DNA from: Acetobacter sp.
GTDB taxonomy: Bacteria; Pseudomonadota; Alphaproteobacteria; Acetobacterales; Acetobacteraceae
Length of the DNA: 64,000 bases
Assembly (NCBI RefSeq): GCF_022483985.1
Contig: NZ_JAKVME010000003.1
Location: 395,001-459,000, forward strand
Direction: 5' to 3'
Positions 1-8,901 of this stretch are shown in pieces. Under the pieces are notes generated by a model that was not told where the DNA came from, ran no database searches, and saw only the letters and a list, made by a program, of their open reading frames with translations. The position numbers and the translations under genes are program-made. The number at the start of each line of letters is the position of its first letter. Position 1 is the first letter of the stretch.

Positions 1-1045
1 GGTGGATGGCGGTCAGGAATGCGCGTCCCAGCCGGATGTTTCCCGCGACAGGCCGCGCCTTGGTCATGGCGGCGCGTTCCCATGTCTGGCCCAGACTTTC
101 GTAATAGGCGATGGCGGCGGGGAGCGAGACGGCGAGCGGCGTCGCGGAGGGATCGGGACGCAGGCGCAGATCGGTCCGGAAAACGTAGCCATTCGCGTCA
201 CGCGCTTCCATGAGGCGGACAAGGTCGCTAGTCATGCGGATGAAAGTCTGCCGGGCCGTATCGGGGTCCGCGTGAAGATCAGCGTCGAAAAGCACGACAA
301 GATCGATGTCCGAGGAGAAGTTCAGTTCCCGCGCCCCGAGTTTCCCCATCGCCAGAACGACATAGCCGCTGCCGCGCGTGGGCCGGGCCGGATCTTTCAG
401 GGACAGCCGTCCCCTGTCGTGCGCCGAGCGCAGCAAATGCCTGACCGCCGCGTCGAGAGTGCTTTCAGCCAGACGCGACAGCGTCTGCGTAACGGTTTCC
501 AGAGACCAGAAATCGCCGATGTCCGCCAGCGCGCAGGTCAGCGCGATCCGGTTCTTGGCGTCGCGCATGGCGCGGGCCAGCGTGTCATGGTCGATATCCG
601 GCGGCAGGGCGTCGATTTCGGCAAAAGTGGCCTCGGCGAAGCTGTCCGGACCGTTGCGCAGCAGGGTCGCGAAGTCGGCGGGGCTGCGCAACGCGAGTTC
701 GGTCAGGTAGGGGCTATTGCCGCCCATGGCCGCCAGAAGCCCCGGCACGCCGGGTTCTTCCAGCAGAACGGGTTCCAGCCCGGCCTCCCGCCAGCGTTCG
801 GCAAGATCCTCCCGAAACCGCGCCAGCGCGTTTGGGTCCGCGGGATCAGGCCATGCGAGTTCAGGCCAGGAAGCCGCCCTCCTGCGGCCCCGCCAGCCTG
901 CGCCGCCGGAGCGACCGGCAGGGCTGACGGCGGAGGCGGATGGAACCTCTTGCGGCATGCCATCGTTTGGACGCATTGCCCCCTTTTCTGGGGGGGTATG
1001 GTCCGTCAGGGAACGGATCGGGGAAGAAGAGGTGCGTCGCGACAT
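1..1045 (-). CDS. glnE: Glutamate-ammonia-ligase adenylyltransferase, N-terminal part (cut by window edge)
   Basis: GlnE adds AMP to, or removes it from, glutamine synthetase in response to nitrogen status through PII, in the cytoplasm. Reading the minus strand from ATG 1045 gives 348 residues before the left edge. Residues 234-249 hold the nucleotidyltransferase signature GKLGARELNFSSDIDL, followed by the family's DLRLRPDPS and QTWERAAMTKARPVAG blocks. The first 60 or so residues are low-complexity (Ser, Pro, Arg), so the in-frame ATG at 976 is a possible start. The 3' two thirds (second transferase domain) lie outside the window. The gene diverges from the AsmA-like gene with only 38 bp between the two chosen starts, so the promoters must overlap or lie inside the neighbouring 5' ends. 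Plus-strand reading frames here are shadows. Identity is sure; the start is less so. Confidence 0.92.
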   Translation of the reverse strand, partial: MSRRTSSSPIRSLTDHTPPEKGAMRPNDGMPQEVPSASAVSPAGRSGGAGWRGRRRAASWPELAWPDPADPNALARFREDLAERWREAGLEPVLLEEPGVPGLLAAMGGNSPYLTELALRSPADFATLLRNGPDSFAEATFAEIDALPPDIDHDTLARAMRDAKNRIALTCALADIGDFWSLETVTQTLSRLAESTLDAAVRHLLRSAHDRGRLSLKDPARPTRGSGYVVLAMGKLGARELNFSSDIDLVVLFDADLHADPDTARQTFIRMTSDLVRLMEARDANGYVFRTDLRLRPDPSATPLAVSLPAAIAYYESLGQTWERAAMTKARPVAGNIRLGRAFLTAIH

Positions 1046-1083
1046 GGGCTTTACGGAATGATCGGGCGGACAGGGTGGCGGTG

Positions 1084-4000
1084 ATGGACGGGTCCGGTCA
1101 AGATGAAGCTCAGGACGGTGCGCGGCGCGAACGGTCCGCGCCCGCTCAGGGAGCGTCTGTGGGGATGTCTGTGAAGCGACCCCGAAAACCCGCCGCGGGC
1201 AGGCGTTTCCTGAAAGGTGCGATGTGGGCGGCGACTGCTCTGGTGGGCGTGCCGCTGATCGCCGCCGGAGGTCTCATGGCCGCCATGATGGTCGGGCCGG
1301 TCAATATCTCCCCATTACTCAGGCTGGCCCTGCCGGTCAGGATCGTGGGAGGCGGCAAGGGACAGCCGCCGAGAGGACGTCTGGACATAGGTCATGCCTC
1401 CCTGCGCTGGACCGGACTGCGCGACGGGTTCGGCTCGCCGGTGCTGCTGGAACTCCGCGATGTGATCGTTCTCGATGCGACTGGCAGGGTTGCTGACCGC
1501 ATTGACGCCGGAGCCATTGCGCTGGATGCGTTCCCGCTGTTGCACGGGCGTCTCTCCGTTACCGATTTTCGCGTGAGCGGCGCGCGCATCGCCCTGCGGC
1601 GGGATGCACAGGGCGACGTCGATCTCGACCTTCCCGGCACACCCTCCGGCGGCAGAGGTGGTTTCCCCGATATCGACGTCCGCCGTCTCCGGCGACTGAC
1701 GCTTGCCGGAACGCATGTGGTTCTGGTTGATGATCACGACCACAGAACCTGGACCGTTGATCCTCTCGATGCCGCGCTGACTCCTGTCGTGGTGAAGCAC
1801 CGGCACGGACTGGTGGGATCGGTGACGATCGGCGCCGCGAGCGAGAGCGCTGGCGCTCCGGTCATCGCGCATCTCGCCGCACAGGGGGGCGTGACGCCTG
1901 ATGGCGCGTTGCACTGGCATGTTGCGCTTGATCCGCTGATGCCCTCCGGCTTCGCCAGTTTTGCACCTCAACTGGCTGCGGCCCGGGTACCCGTGGGGCT
2001 GACGGGAGACATCACGCTGACATCGGCGGGGCGCGGCTGGTCCATGCTGCCGAGTGATGCGCTGGTCAACGTCACTCTCGGAGCCGGGGAAGTCGATGTC
2101 GCCGGTTCCACGCTGTATCCCGCCGAGGGAAATGCGGCGCTGCATATGACTTTCGGAAAGCGGGCCGCAGCAGGCTGGCCCGCGCATCTGCCAGCGCGTC
2201 TGGATGTGCGGGCGCTGTCCTTGCAGTTGCGTGCGCCGCCTGCTCCGGAGGGGGGTGTGCTACTCCCGCCGCAGTCGCCGGTGATCGCGCCTGACAGCCC
2301 GACAGCCGGGAAGGAAGCTGCGAAAGAGGCCGTGAAAGATCCTGCGTCACAGGAAGCCTCCACCCCGGTTCCACCACCCCGGCTCACGGCCAGCGGTTCC
2401 GCTGACTGGAGGGATATCACGGCTCCCGGTCTCATGAACGGTGACGTCGATCTCACGCTGTCACCGGTGCCGTTTACGGAAGTCGGCAAATACTGGCCGA
2501 TGAAGGCCGCGAAGGGCGCCCGCCGCTGGGTGGGGCGCAACATCACCGCCGGTATGGTCACGAATACGCAGGTCCATCTGAAAATCGGTCCGGATGCGAG
2601 CGGTCGTGTTTCGAAGCTGACAGGGGTTTCAGGAGGGCTCGACGGTGAGAAGATGGAAATCCACTGGCTGCGTCCAATTGCCCCGTTGCACGATGTTGAC
2701 GCGCATCTGGATGTCACCAGTCTGAGCACGCTGACTCTGTCTTTCAATCACGGCTGGCAACCCACCACGCGGACGATCAAGAGTGTCGGGGTGGCGGGGA
2801 GCGGTCGCCTGACGGCGCTGCCCGGCGGCATGATCATCAACGATCTCGACAAGAAGGATCAGACCGGCATCATCACGGTCGGGCTGGCTGGTGATCTGCG
2901 CGATCATGTGGCGCTGCTGTCCGAGCCCCGGTTGCGTATCCTGTCCCGTCATCCGCTGCCGTTCACGTATCCGCAGGGTTACGCGGTGGTGCATACGAAG
3001 CTCACATTGCCGCTGGTCTCGAAAGTCTCCACGGATGACATGACGCTCGATGCCCACGCGCACATCACCCATGTCAGTCTTGAGCACGTCGCGATGAATC
3101 GGGGTGTGAGCGACGGCACGCTCGACGCCGATATCACGATGCACAGCATGAAACTCGTGGGAAAGGGGGCTTTCAGCCATATTCCCGCCGATGTGCAGGG
3201 GGATGTCCTGTTCGACCGCGTCGCTAGGGGGCAGGTGGTCGATCATGTGGTGACAAACCTGCATCTGACACCTGAAAACGCGGCGGCAGCGGGGATTCCC
3301 GTAGCGGACTACATGTCCGGGCGGGGTGAGATGAAGGTGGATTATGCCGCCGTCAAGGACGCGGATGACCGGCTGGCCCTTGATCTCGATCTGGCCGATG
3401 CCGGGGTGCATATTCCGCTCTGGAACAAGGCGACAGGGCGCGCAGCGACCGTACATGCCGATCTGCTGCTGGATGGTGGAAATGTTGTCGCCGCGACGGG
3501 TATCCGTGCAAAGGGACCGGATCTGAATGTCAGCGGCGAAGCGCATTTTCCGGCAGGGCAGTCGCCCGAACTGGTGATCCCCGCTTTCCAGATTGGCCGC
3601 TCGACCGGTTCGGCGACCCTGACGATGCCTGCAAGCCCTGTGCAGCCCGTGACGGTCAGGGTGCAGGCCCGCACGGTTGACCTCAGTCCTCTGGTGGAAG
3701 GCGCGCCCGAGAAGGTCGAGCCGGCCAAACCGGCGACGACCCTGCATGTGCCGCAGGCTGCCAGCGGACGTGTCCAGGGGCCTCCGGGCCGACCCTGGCT
3801 GATCGATGTGACGGCGGACCAGCTTTATTATCGTCATGACCGCACGCTTGGCGGCGTGAAGGCCGTCATCGACCATAACGGCGTGCGCGTGGACAGAATG
3901 ACGTTGTCCATCACGGAGCCCACGGCTGCGAAGGCCGAGATTCTGCCGCTCGGCAACAGTCGCCGGATGACGGTGGATGTGTCCGATTTCGGTGCGCTGC

Positions 4001-4536
4001 TGAGCCGTCTGGCGGTCACGGACATGATTGTGGGGGGGCGTGCGAAGTTTGAAGGCAGATTCGATGACACCAAGGCGACCGCGCCCTTCAGCGGCAATCT
4101 GAAACTCTCTCCCTTCACGATCCAGCACGCGCCGGGAGCGTTGCTGGTGGCGCGCAGCCTGTCGATCTATGGCTGGCTCAATTCGAAAGACACATCCAGA
4201 TTCGAGGTGACGCGCTTCGAGATGCCGGTGACGTTCGCGGATGGCGTGATGCATATCCATGACGGTCGCGCCGGAAACGGGGCGCTCGGGGCTACGCTGG
4301 AAGGACCGGTCTATCTCGACAAGGGAACGCTCGACCTGTCAGGCACGATCGTCCCGGCTTTCGCGATCAACACCATTCCCGGCAAGATTCCGGCTCTTGG
4401 AAAGCTGTTGTCGCCGGAGAAAGGCGGGGGGCTGCTGGCCGTAAAATTCACGCTGGATGGCAGAATTGACAAGCCCGATTTCGGTGTCAGCCCGCTGACC
4501 ATCCTGCTGCCCGGCGTGCTGAGAAACCTGTTCTAG
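1084..4536 (+). CDS. Large AsmA/YhdP-type envelope protein
   Basis: The 1150-residue protein has one N-terminal membrane segment (about residues 45-70, rich in Ala, Val and Leu after an Arg/Lys-rich cytoplasmic stretch). A very long beta-rich periplasmic region and an AsmA-like C-terminus follow, which is the architecture of YhdP/DUF3971 proteins. Members of this superfamily are bridge-like proteins implicated in moving phospholipids between inner and outer membranes; that role is known for the family and only inferred here. A Pro/Ala/Glu/Lys-rich linker sits near residues 385-435. ATG 1084 was chosen (GTG 1081 lies just before it). ATG 1165, with a purine-rich stretch upstream, would remove 27 residues and still keep the membrane segment. 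The long minus-strand frame inside the gene (2629-4260) is a codon-bias shadow. Confidence 0.8.
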   Translation: MDGSGQDEAQDGARRERSAPAQGASVGMSVKRPRKPAAGRRFLKGAMWAATALVGVPLIAAGGLMAAMMVGPVNISPLLRLALPVRIVGGGKGQPPRGRLDIGHASLRWTGLRDGFGSPVLLELRDVIVLDATGRVADRIDAGAIALDAFPLLHGRLSVTDFRVSGARIALRRDAQGDVDLDLPGTPSGGRGGFPDIDVRRLRRLTLAGTHVVLVDDHDHRTWTVDPLDAALTPVVVKHRHGLVGSVTIGAASESAGAPVIAHLAAQGGVTPDGALHWHVALDPLMPSGFASFAPQLAAARVPVGLTGDITLTSAGRGWSMLPSDALVNVTLGAGEVDVAGSTLYPAEGNAALHMTFGKRAAAGWPAHLPARLDVRALSLQLRAPPAPEGGVLLPPQSPVIAPDSPTAGKEAAKEAVKDPASQEASTPVPPPRLTASGSADWRDITAPGLMNGDVDLTLSPVPFTEVGKYWPMKAAKGARRWVGRNITAGMVTNTQVHLKIGPDASGRVSKLTGVSGGLDGEKMEIHWLRPIAPLHDVDAHLDVTSLSTLTLSFNHGWQPTTRTIKSVGVAGSGRLTALPGGMIINDLDKKDQTGIITVGLAGDLRDHVALLSEPRLRILSRHPLPFTYPQGYAVVHTKLTLPLVSKVSTDDMTLDAHAHITHVSLEHVAMNRGVSDGTLDADITMHSMKLVGKGAFSHIPADVQGDVLFDRVARGQVVDHVVTNLHLTPENAAAAGIPVADYMSGRGEMKVDYAAVKDADDRLALDLDLADAGVHIPLWNKATGRAATVHADLLLDGGNVVAATGIRAKGPDLNVSGEAHFPAGQSPELVIPAFQIGRSTGSATLTMPASPVQPVTVRVQARTVDLSPLVEGAPEKVEPAKPATTLHVPQAASGRVQGPPGRPWLIDVTADQLYYRHDRTLGGVKAVIDHNGVRVDRMTLSITEPTAAKAEILPLGNSRRMTVDVSDFGALLSRLAVTDMIVGGRAKFEGRFDDTKATAPFSGNLKLSPFTIQHAPGALLVARSLSIYGWLNSKDTSRFEVTRFEMPVTFADGVMHIHDGRAGNGALGATLEGPVYLDKGTLDLSGTIVPAFAINTIPGKIPALGKLLSPEKGGGLLAVKFTLDGRIDKPDFGVSPLTILLPGVLRNLF

Positions 4537-4554
4537 GAAGAGGTTTCTTCGACA

Positions 4555-4606
4555 GGGAATTTTTGGTGCAGCTTTTTTCAAAAAAACGACACCCAGAAAT
4601 TTTCCC
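4555..4606. repeat. Intergenic palindromic element, copy A (also likely terminator)
   Basis: An imperfect inverted repeat begins 18 bp after the AsmA-like gene. Outer arms GGGAATTTTTGGTG and CACCCAGAAATTTTCCC flank an inner pairing of a T-run with an A-run around a CA centre. It is followed by a short T-rich tract, so it may end transcription of the upstream gene. The same plan recurs at 6940-6983. Confidence 0.55.
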
Positions 4607-4684
4607 TGATTTTTCTCGATGAGTGCGGAGGGGGAAACCGTCTTCCGTGATACCTTCTCTGGCTTCTTTTCCGTGTGGTCCTCT

Positions 4685-4713
4685 TTGCCCTGCGGGGCGG
4701 GCGGCCCTATATG
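4685..4713 (+). promoter_or_regulatory. Candidate sigma70-type promoter for the COG0523 gene
   Basis: A -35-like TTGCCC (4685-4690) and a -10-like TATATG (4708-4713) are separated by 17 bp in the gap before the COG0523 gene. The start codon is at 4785, which leaves a leader of about 65 nt. This is by-eye matching only. Confidence 0.4.
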
Positions 4714-4722
4714 GTCCACAAG

Positions 4723-4738
4723 GTAATGATAGCGTTGC
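4723..4738. promoter_or_regulatory. Candidate Zur-type operator
   Basis: The 16-mer GTAATGATAGCGTTGC is an imperfect palindrome (5 of 8 symmetric positions match) and resembles the Zur core of the GTAATGTTATAAC type. It lies just downstream of the proposed -10 box, where a repressor would block initiation. COG0523 genes are often Zur targets, which is the reason for the call; the match alone is weak. Confidence 0.3.
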
Positions 4739-4784
4739 GGGCACAACAGGCACGCCGGTTCGCATGCAGGAGAAGGAGCAGGTC

Positions 4785-5765
4785 ATGTCGGAAACACAGG
4801 ACAGGTCGAAGGATCAGGTGCCGGTCACGGTGCTGACGGGCTTTCTCGGCGCGGGGAAGACCACTCTGCTCAACCATATTCTCACGGCGGAACATGGCCG
4901 GAAATATGCCGTCGTCATCAACGAGTTCGGAGAGCTCGGAGTTGATAATGATCTCGTCGTGGATGCCGACGAGGAAGTGTTCGAGATGAACAATGGCTGC
5001 ATCTGCTGCACGGTGCGTGGCGATCTGATCCGTATTCTCGGCAGTCTGATGAAGCGTCGTGCGAAATTTGACGGGATCATCGTCGAGACCACAGGACTGG
5101 CCGATCCCGCGCCTGTCGCGCAGACCTTCTTTGTCGATGAAGAGGTAAGAGAGAAGACCCGTCTCGACGCCGTCGTGACCGTGGTGGACGCCTACAACGT
5201 GCTTCAGACGCTGGAAGAGAGCCCGGAAGCCGTGCATCAGATCGCTTTTGCGGATGTCATCATCCTCAACAAGACCGATCTTGTCGATGAGGCGAAGCTG
5301 ACTGAAATCGAGACGAAGATTCGGCAGATCAATGCCTATGTGAAGATTCATCACGCCGTGCGCGGGAATGTTTCCCTGACGGATGTGCTTGATCAGGGCG
5401 GCTTCGATCTTCAGCGTGCACTGGAATACGCGCCGGATTTTCTGGAAAACACCGAGCATTCCCATGAAGAAGGCGTGACCAGCATGTCCTTCCCGGTCAG
5501 CGAGCCGATTGACGAGCCGCGTTTCCATGCGTGGATCAGCGCTCTATTGCAGGAGCAGGGAGCCGATATCCTCCGGTCGAAAGGAATTCTGAACTTCGCT
5601 GGACAGAACGACCGTTATGCGTTTCAGGCGGTTCACATGATGGCGGATGGAGATTTCATCGGTCCATGGAAAGAGGGCGAAAAGAAGGAATCCCGGCTGG
5701 TGTTCATCGGACGCAACCTGAATCGTCCGCGGCTGCGTCGTGGTTTTGAAAGCTGCCGGGCCTGA
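4785..5765 (+). CDS. COG0523 (CobW/ZNG1-type) metallochaperone GTPase
   Basis: A 326-residue cytoplasmic G3E-family GTPase. It shows the Walker A motif GFLGAGKTTLLN near the N-terminus, the family metal-binding motif GCICCTVRGDL, the NKTDLVD guanine-specificity motif, and a CobW C-terminal domain ending in an Arg-rich tail. Such proteins deliver zinc or cobalt to client enzymes. ATG 4785 has an AAGGAG site six bases upstream and fits the family N-terminus; ATG 4764 is in frame but poorer. It is followed within 40 bp by a WD40 gene, and the pair looks like one transcript. The metal cannot be told from sequence; the possible Zur site upstream favours zinc. Confidence 0.88.
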   Translation: MSETQDRSKDQVPVTVLTGFLGAGKTTLLNHILTAEHGRKYAVVINEFGELGVDNDLVVDADEEVFEMNNGCICCTVRGDLIRILGSLMKRRAKFDGIIVETTGLADPAPVAQTFFVDEEVREKTRLDAVVTVVDAYNVLQTLEESPEAVHQIAFADVIILNKTDLVDEAKLTEIETKIRQINAYVKIHHAVRGNVSLTDVLDQGGFDLQRALEYAPDFLENTEHSHEEGVTSMSFPVSEPIDEPRFHAWISALLQEQGADILRSKGILNFAGQNDRYAFQAVHMMADGDFIGPWKEGEKKESRLVFIGRNLNRPRLRRGFESCRA

Positions 5766-5803
5766 ATGGTCTTTTCATACAGAAACTCATGAAAGGGACC
5801 ATG

Positions 5804-6856
5804 ATGAGCGACAAGGTGACACTCTCCGGAATTGTTGGGGAGCGGGGAGCGGAACGGACTGTCGAGGGGCATATCACCGCCTGCTGCGCGTCACGCGACA
5901 ATAGCCGTTTCGCGTTCGCCACAGGGGAGGGCGATCTGCTGATCGTTCCGCGTGAAACGGTCCGCGATACGGCGACATGGGCCACGGTGCAGGCTCATGA
6001 CGGGCCGGTTCTGGCGCTGTCTGCGGATGTGAGCGGTGCGGGCTTTCTGTCCGGTGGCGAGGACTGCCGCCTGAAGCGCACACTCGATGGCGCTTCCGAA
6101 GAACTGGGGAAGGTTCGTCGCTGGGTCGAGCATGTCGCCTGCTGGAGTGATGGCCGTAAAGGTACGATCGCTTTCTCTTCTGGCAAGGAGGTTCATCTTC
6201 GTGACGCTGACGGCACGACCGTCCTGCGCACGCTGGAACATCCCTCGACAGTTTCCGGCATCGTGTTTGACGCCAAAGGCAAGAGGATTGCCGCGTCCCA
6301 CTATAATGGCGCGTCCATGTGGTTCGTGAATTCCAAAGACAGCACAGCGAAGGTTTACGAGTGGAAAGGCAGCCATATCGGCATTGCGATCCACCCCGCA
6401 GGTGAGGCGCTGATTACCGCCATGCAGGAGAATGACCTGCATGGCTGGCGTCTTTCCGATGGGCACAACATGCGCATGAGCGGCTATCCGACCAAGGTCC
6501 AGTCGCTGGCATTCACCCGAAATGGCAAATGGCTGGCGACCAGCGGAGCGGACAGCGTGATCCTGTGGCCGTTCTTCGGTGGCGGCCCGATGGGCAAGCC
6601 ACCTTCCGAACTATCGGGAATTCCGGGTGTGCTGTGCACGCGGGTAGCGACACACCCTCAGCAGGACGTTGTTGTGGCGGGGTTTGCAGACGGCTCCGTG
6701 TTGATGATGGATCAGTCATCCGAACGGGTTCTGCCGGTCTGTTCCGCCGGAGGCGGCGCTGTCACGGCGTTATCCTTCAGTGCGGACGGCTGCATTCTCG
6801 GATACGGGACGGAAGACGGGCGCATCGGGGTTGTGGATCTGACCGCGCCAGCATGA
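5804..6856 (+). CDS. WD40 repeat protein paired with COG0523 GTPase
   Basis: A 350-residue soluble protein with no signal peptide. It consists of several WD40-like beta-propeller blades: recurring turns such as HDGPVLALSADVSGAG, LSGGEDC, VQSLAFTRNGKWLATSGAD and VTALSFSADG mark blade edges. Beta-propellers of this kind scaffold protein contacts and have no catalytic residues to name. Three ATGs (5789, 5801, 5804) are in frame. The AAAGGGA site at 5792-5798 sits best before 5804, so that start was chosen. Its position 38 bp behind the metallochaperone gene suggests co-expression and a shared metal-homeostasis role, which is inference from neighbourhood only. Confidence 0.75.
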   Translation: MSDKVTLSGIVGERGAERTVEGHITACCASRDNSRFAFATGEGDLLIVPRETVRDTATWATVQAHDGPVLALSADVSGAGFLSGGEDCRLKRTLDGASEELGKVRRWVEHVACWSDGRKGTIAFSSGKEVHLRDADGTTVLRTLEHPSTVSGIVFDAKGKRIAASHYNGASMWFVNSKDSTAKVYEWKGSHIGIAIHPAGEALITAMQENDLHGWRLSDGHNMRMSGYPTKVQSLAFTRNGKWLATSGADSVILWPFFGGGPMGKPPSELSGIPGVLCTRVATHPQQDVVVAGFADGSVLMMDQSSERVLPVCSAGGGAVTALSFSADGCILGYGTEDGRIGVVDLTAPA

Positions 6857-6867
6857 AGATTCGTGGT

Positions 6868-6903
6868 CTGACACAGACGGTATGAGAGTGTTGTCTGTGT
6901 CAG
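6868..6903 (+). terminator. Stem-loop after the WD40 gene
   Basis: Perfect 11-bp arms CTGACACAGAC and GTCTGTGTCAG enclose a 14-nt loop, starting 12 bp after the stop codon. No T-tract follows, so this is a stem-loop that may stabilise the 3' end rather than a classical intrinsic terminator. Confidence 0.45.
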
Positions 6904-6939
6904 GTGCGATTCCGAAACTGGCTTGATAAAGTTGAATGG

Positions 6940-6983
6940 TTTTGGATGGCAGCTTCTTCAAAAAGATGCTGTCCCGATAAGTT
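6940..6983. repeat. Intergenic palindromic element, copy B
   Basis: This has the same plan as 4555-4606: a TTTTGG arm, an inner GGCAGC paired with GCTGTC, a TTCTTCAAAAAG centre, and an AAGTTT end. The two copies share the order T-run/GG, GCAGCTT, TTCAAAAA, G/C-rich closing arm, then an A/T-rich end. Confidence 0.45.
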
Positions 6984-7379
6984 TGATACAGTAAGCTTCA
7001 AAAATTGAGGCTGATACCCTGACAAACCTGCTGGTTGTGACATTGTTTCGGGTTTCTGGCCGACAGGGGGAATGACAGGATGCCGGGTGGTATTCTGAGG
7101 TGTTCTTTCCGTAATCCTGCCGTGTTCAGATCACACATTCGATATTCCTGTGATTTCTTCAGTGATCGGAATTGCACTCCGCTGTGACAGGATGAGAAAC
7201 CCCATTCTCGCCTTGTTCAATACTGCGGTTATCAGGGTATGATCACCATCAGTCGATCATGACTCCATCGAGGATGTTTTACACTTTTTTGTTCTTGGTG
7301 GATCGGTGATATTGAATTTTTCTTTCTGGAATCGTGGTATTCTATCAAGTAATCTTCAGAAATTACAGAAAGTCACCCT

Positions 7380-7394
7380 TGGTTCGGCCTTTGC
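7380..7394 (+). promoter_or_regulatory. Sigma54-like promoter match upstream of tssA
   Basis: TGGTTCG, four bases, then TTGC gives the GG-N10-GC spacing of RpoN promoters and agrees with most consensus positions. It is about 280 bp before tssA. Some T6SS operons depend on RpoN. No enhancer-binding protein gene is seen nearby, so this may be chance. Confidence 0.2.
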
Positions 7395-7675
7395 CTGCCA
7401 TGACGTGTATAACACGCTCCGGAGATATCTTATCGTGGCAGCGCCGAGAGTCCGTGAGCATAAGAGTTTACACTCGCGCTGATATAAGAGCGGTGCTGAT
7501 TGCTGTTCGTGATATGGATCCGGGCGCGCAGGTGGATTTTCTCTTTGAAGGTAGGTTGAAAATTTAAAGAACCACCAAGAAATTCCGGAAGGCTCTTTTG
7601 TGAACGGGGCTGGTGCCGTAGTAATGGTCAACGAAAGTTTTCAGTCCCCTCGTTGTGCCCGGGATTATTTGTCCG

Positions 7676-8824
7676 ATGATCAGTGATGTAGAGAATATTC
7701 TGCCTTTAGTCCTTGGTCCGATAGCGGAAGGGCCTCCTCAGGGCGTCGATCCACGGCTCAACGTGTCTCCATCGTCTCCTTATTTTCAGCTCAGGGATGC
7801 CCGGTCTGACGCTCGCGCAGCGGAAAGGCGCGGGGAGTATGATGACACTGAAAACGTGGAGGCGCTGCGTCACTGGACCCGGGTGAAGGACTTCGCCGTT
7901 CAGATTCTGCACACGGTCGGGAAAGATGTCGAAGTCGCGGCATGGCTGATGGAGGCCATGATCCGACTTGGGGGCCTGCACGGGCTGGCTGTGGGCATTC
8001 AGGCGACGTATGACATTTTTACTGAGTTCTGGCCGGATTTTTATCCTTCTCCCGATGAGGATGGTGTCGAGGCCCGCTTCTCGGCTCTCGCTGGCCTGAA
8101 TGGTGTCAGTGCGGACGGCACACTGATTCAGGCGCTGCGAAAGCTGGAACTGTATCGCCGTTCGGATGGTGCGCCCTTTCTGTTCTGGCAATACGAGCAG
8201 TCGGAAGAAGTGGAGGGTATCGGTGATTCCGCCCGCAAGAAGCAGCGTCTTGAGGCGGGTGTGGTGCCGTTTGCGGGGGTGGAGGAAGAGGCTTCCCGTT
8301 TTGGCCAGACTTCTCTGACAGAGCTATATCGCAGCAGTCGGGACGCTCTGAGGCAGTGGCGGGCTCTGGACGCCGTCATGACGGATCGTCTGGGCAAAGA
8401 GGCGCCTTCGACCGCCAGAGTCACCGCGCTGCTGGAGAAACTTGCCAGAATTGCTTCCCGCTATGTGTCTGTTACGGAAGAAGATGCGCCAGAGACAATG
8501 CCAGAGGAGACTGTGGTGGAGACGTCCATGACGGAAACGACGCCTGAGGCGGCAGCTCCGGCTGTAACACCGCCAGCGGGTGGCAAAAGATCAGAGAGGC
8601 CGGAACCGACCCGCGAGGAGATGCTCCAGCAGTTGATCGTCGTGGCAAAGTATTTTGAAAAGCACGAGCCGCAGTCTCCATTGGCGGAAACATTGTATGA
8701 AGCTGTACGCCGTGCGCGTCTTTCATGGAACGATCTTCTGGTCGAACTGGTTGATGACCCCACGGCAAGAGCCGCTATTCTGTCGCGGCTTGGTATTACG
8801 ACGCCCTCTTCGTCTCAGGAATAA
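7676..8824 (+). CDS. tssA: T6SS protein TssA (ImpA N-terminal domain)
   Basis: TssA caps and primes polymerisation of the contractile sheath and tail tube at the baseplate. The 382-residue protein opens with the ImpA_N domain (about residues 5-125: ENILPLVLGPIAEGPPQGVD, then the AAERRGEYDD and LHTVGKDVEVAAWLMEAMIR blocks). A Pro/Thr/Glu/Ala-rich linker follows near 270-300, then a short helical C-terminal region ending in VRRARLSWNDLLVEL. It lacks a long Nt2/CTD extension, so it is one of the shorter TssA classes. ATG 7676 is taken because the family motif starts right after it; GTG 7655 is also in frame, and neither has a strong ribosome-binding site. It is the first gene of the T6SS block. 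Confidence 0.88.
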   Translation: MISDVENILPLVLGPIAEGPPQGVDPRLNVSPSSPYFQLRDARSDARAAERRGEYDDTENVEALRHWTRVKDFAVQILHTVGKDVEVAAWLMEAMIRLGGLHGLAVGIQATYDIFTEFWPDFYPSPDEDGVEARFSALAGLNGVSADGTLIQALRKLELYRRSDGAPFLFWQYEQSEEVEGIGDSARKKQRLEAGVVPFAGVEEEASRFGQTSLTELYRSSRDALRQWRALDAVMTDRLGKEAPSTARVTALLEKLARIASRYVSVTEEDAPETMPEETVVETSMTETTPEAAAPAVTPPAGGKRSERPEPTREEMLQQLIVVAKYFEKHEPQSPLAETLYEAVRRARLSWNDLLVELVDDPTARAAILSRLGITTPSSSQE

Positions 8825-8901
8825 AAATTAAAGCCCGTGCGGGACTTGAGACAGGTCGCTTTTTCTTGTCAAAAGAAAGAGGCAACCAGAGAAGAGAACG
8901 C

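Larger units (their letters stand above)
6857..7675. other. Long AT-rich leader region before the T6SS operon
   Basis: About 820 bp without a convincing gene. It holds the stem-loop at 6868-6903, palindromic element copy B (6940-6983) and a sigma54-like match (7380-7394). A 77-codon frame at 7334-7567 starts with GTG, has no good ribosome-binding site and resembles nothing known to me. The region presumably carries the T6SS promoter and any regulatory RNA, but no start site can be fixed by eye. Confidence 0.5.

Noticed and set aside
2..1084. 360-codon plus-strand open frame at the left edge
   Set aside because: The minus strand encodes unmistakable GlnE across the same bases; the plus frame has Arg/Gly/Gln-rich random composition.
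2629..4260. 543-codon minus-strand frame inside the AsmA-like gene
   Set aside because: Shadow of GC-rich codon bias; His/Arg/Gln-rich with no domain or ribosome site.
7334..7567. 77-codon frame before tssA
   Set aside because: GTG start, no ribosome-binding site, no similarity I recognise and AT-rich codons unlike neighbours.
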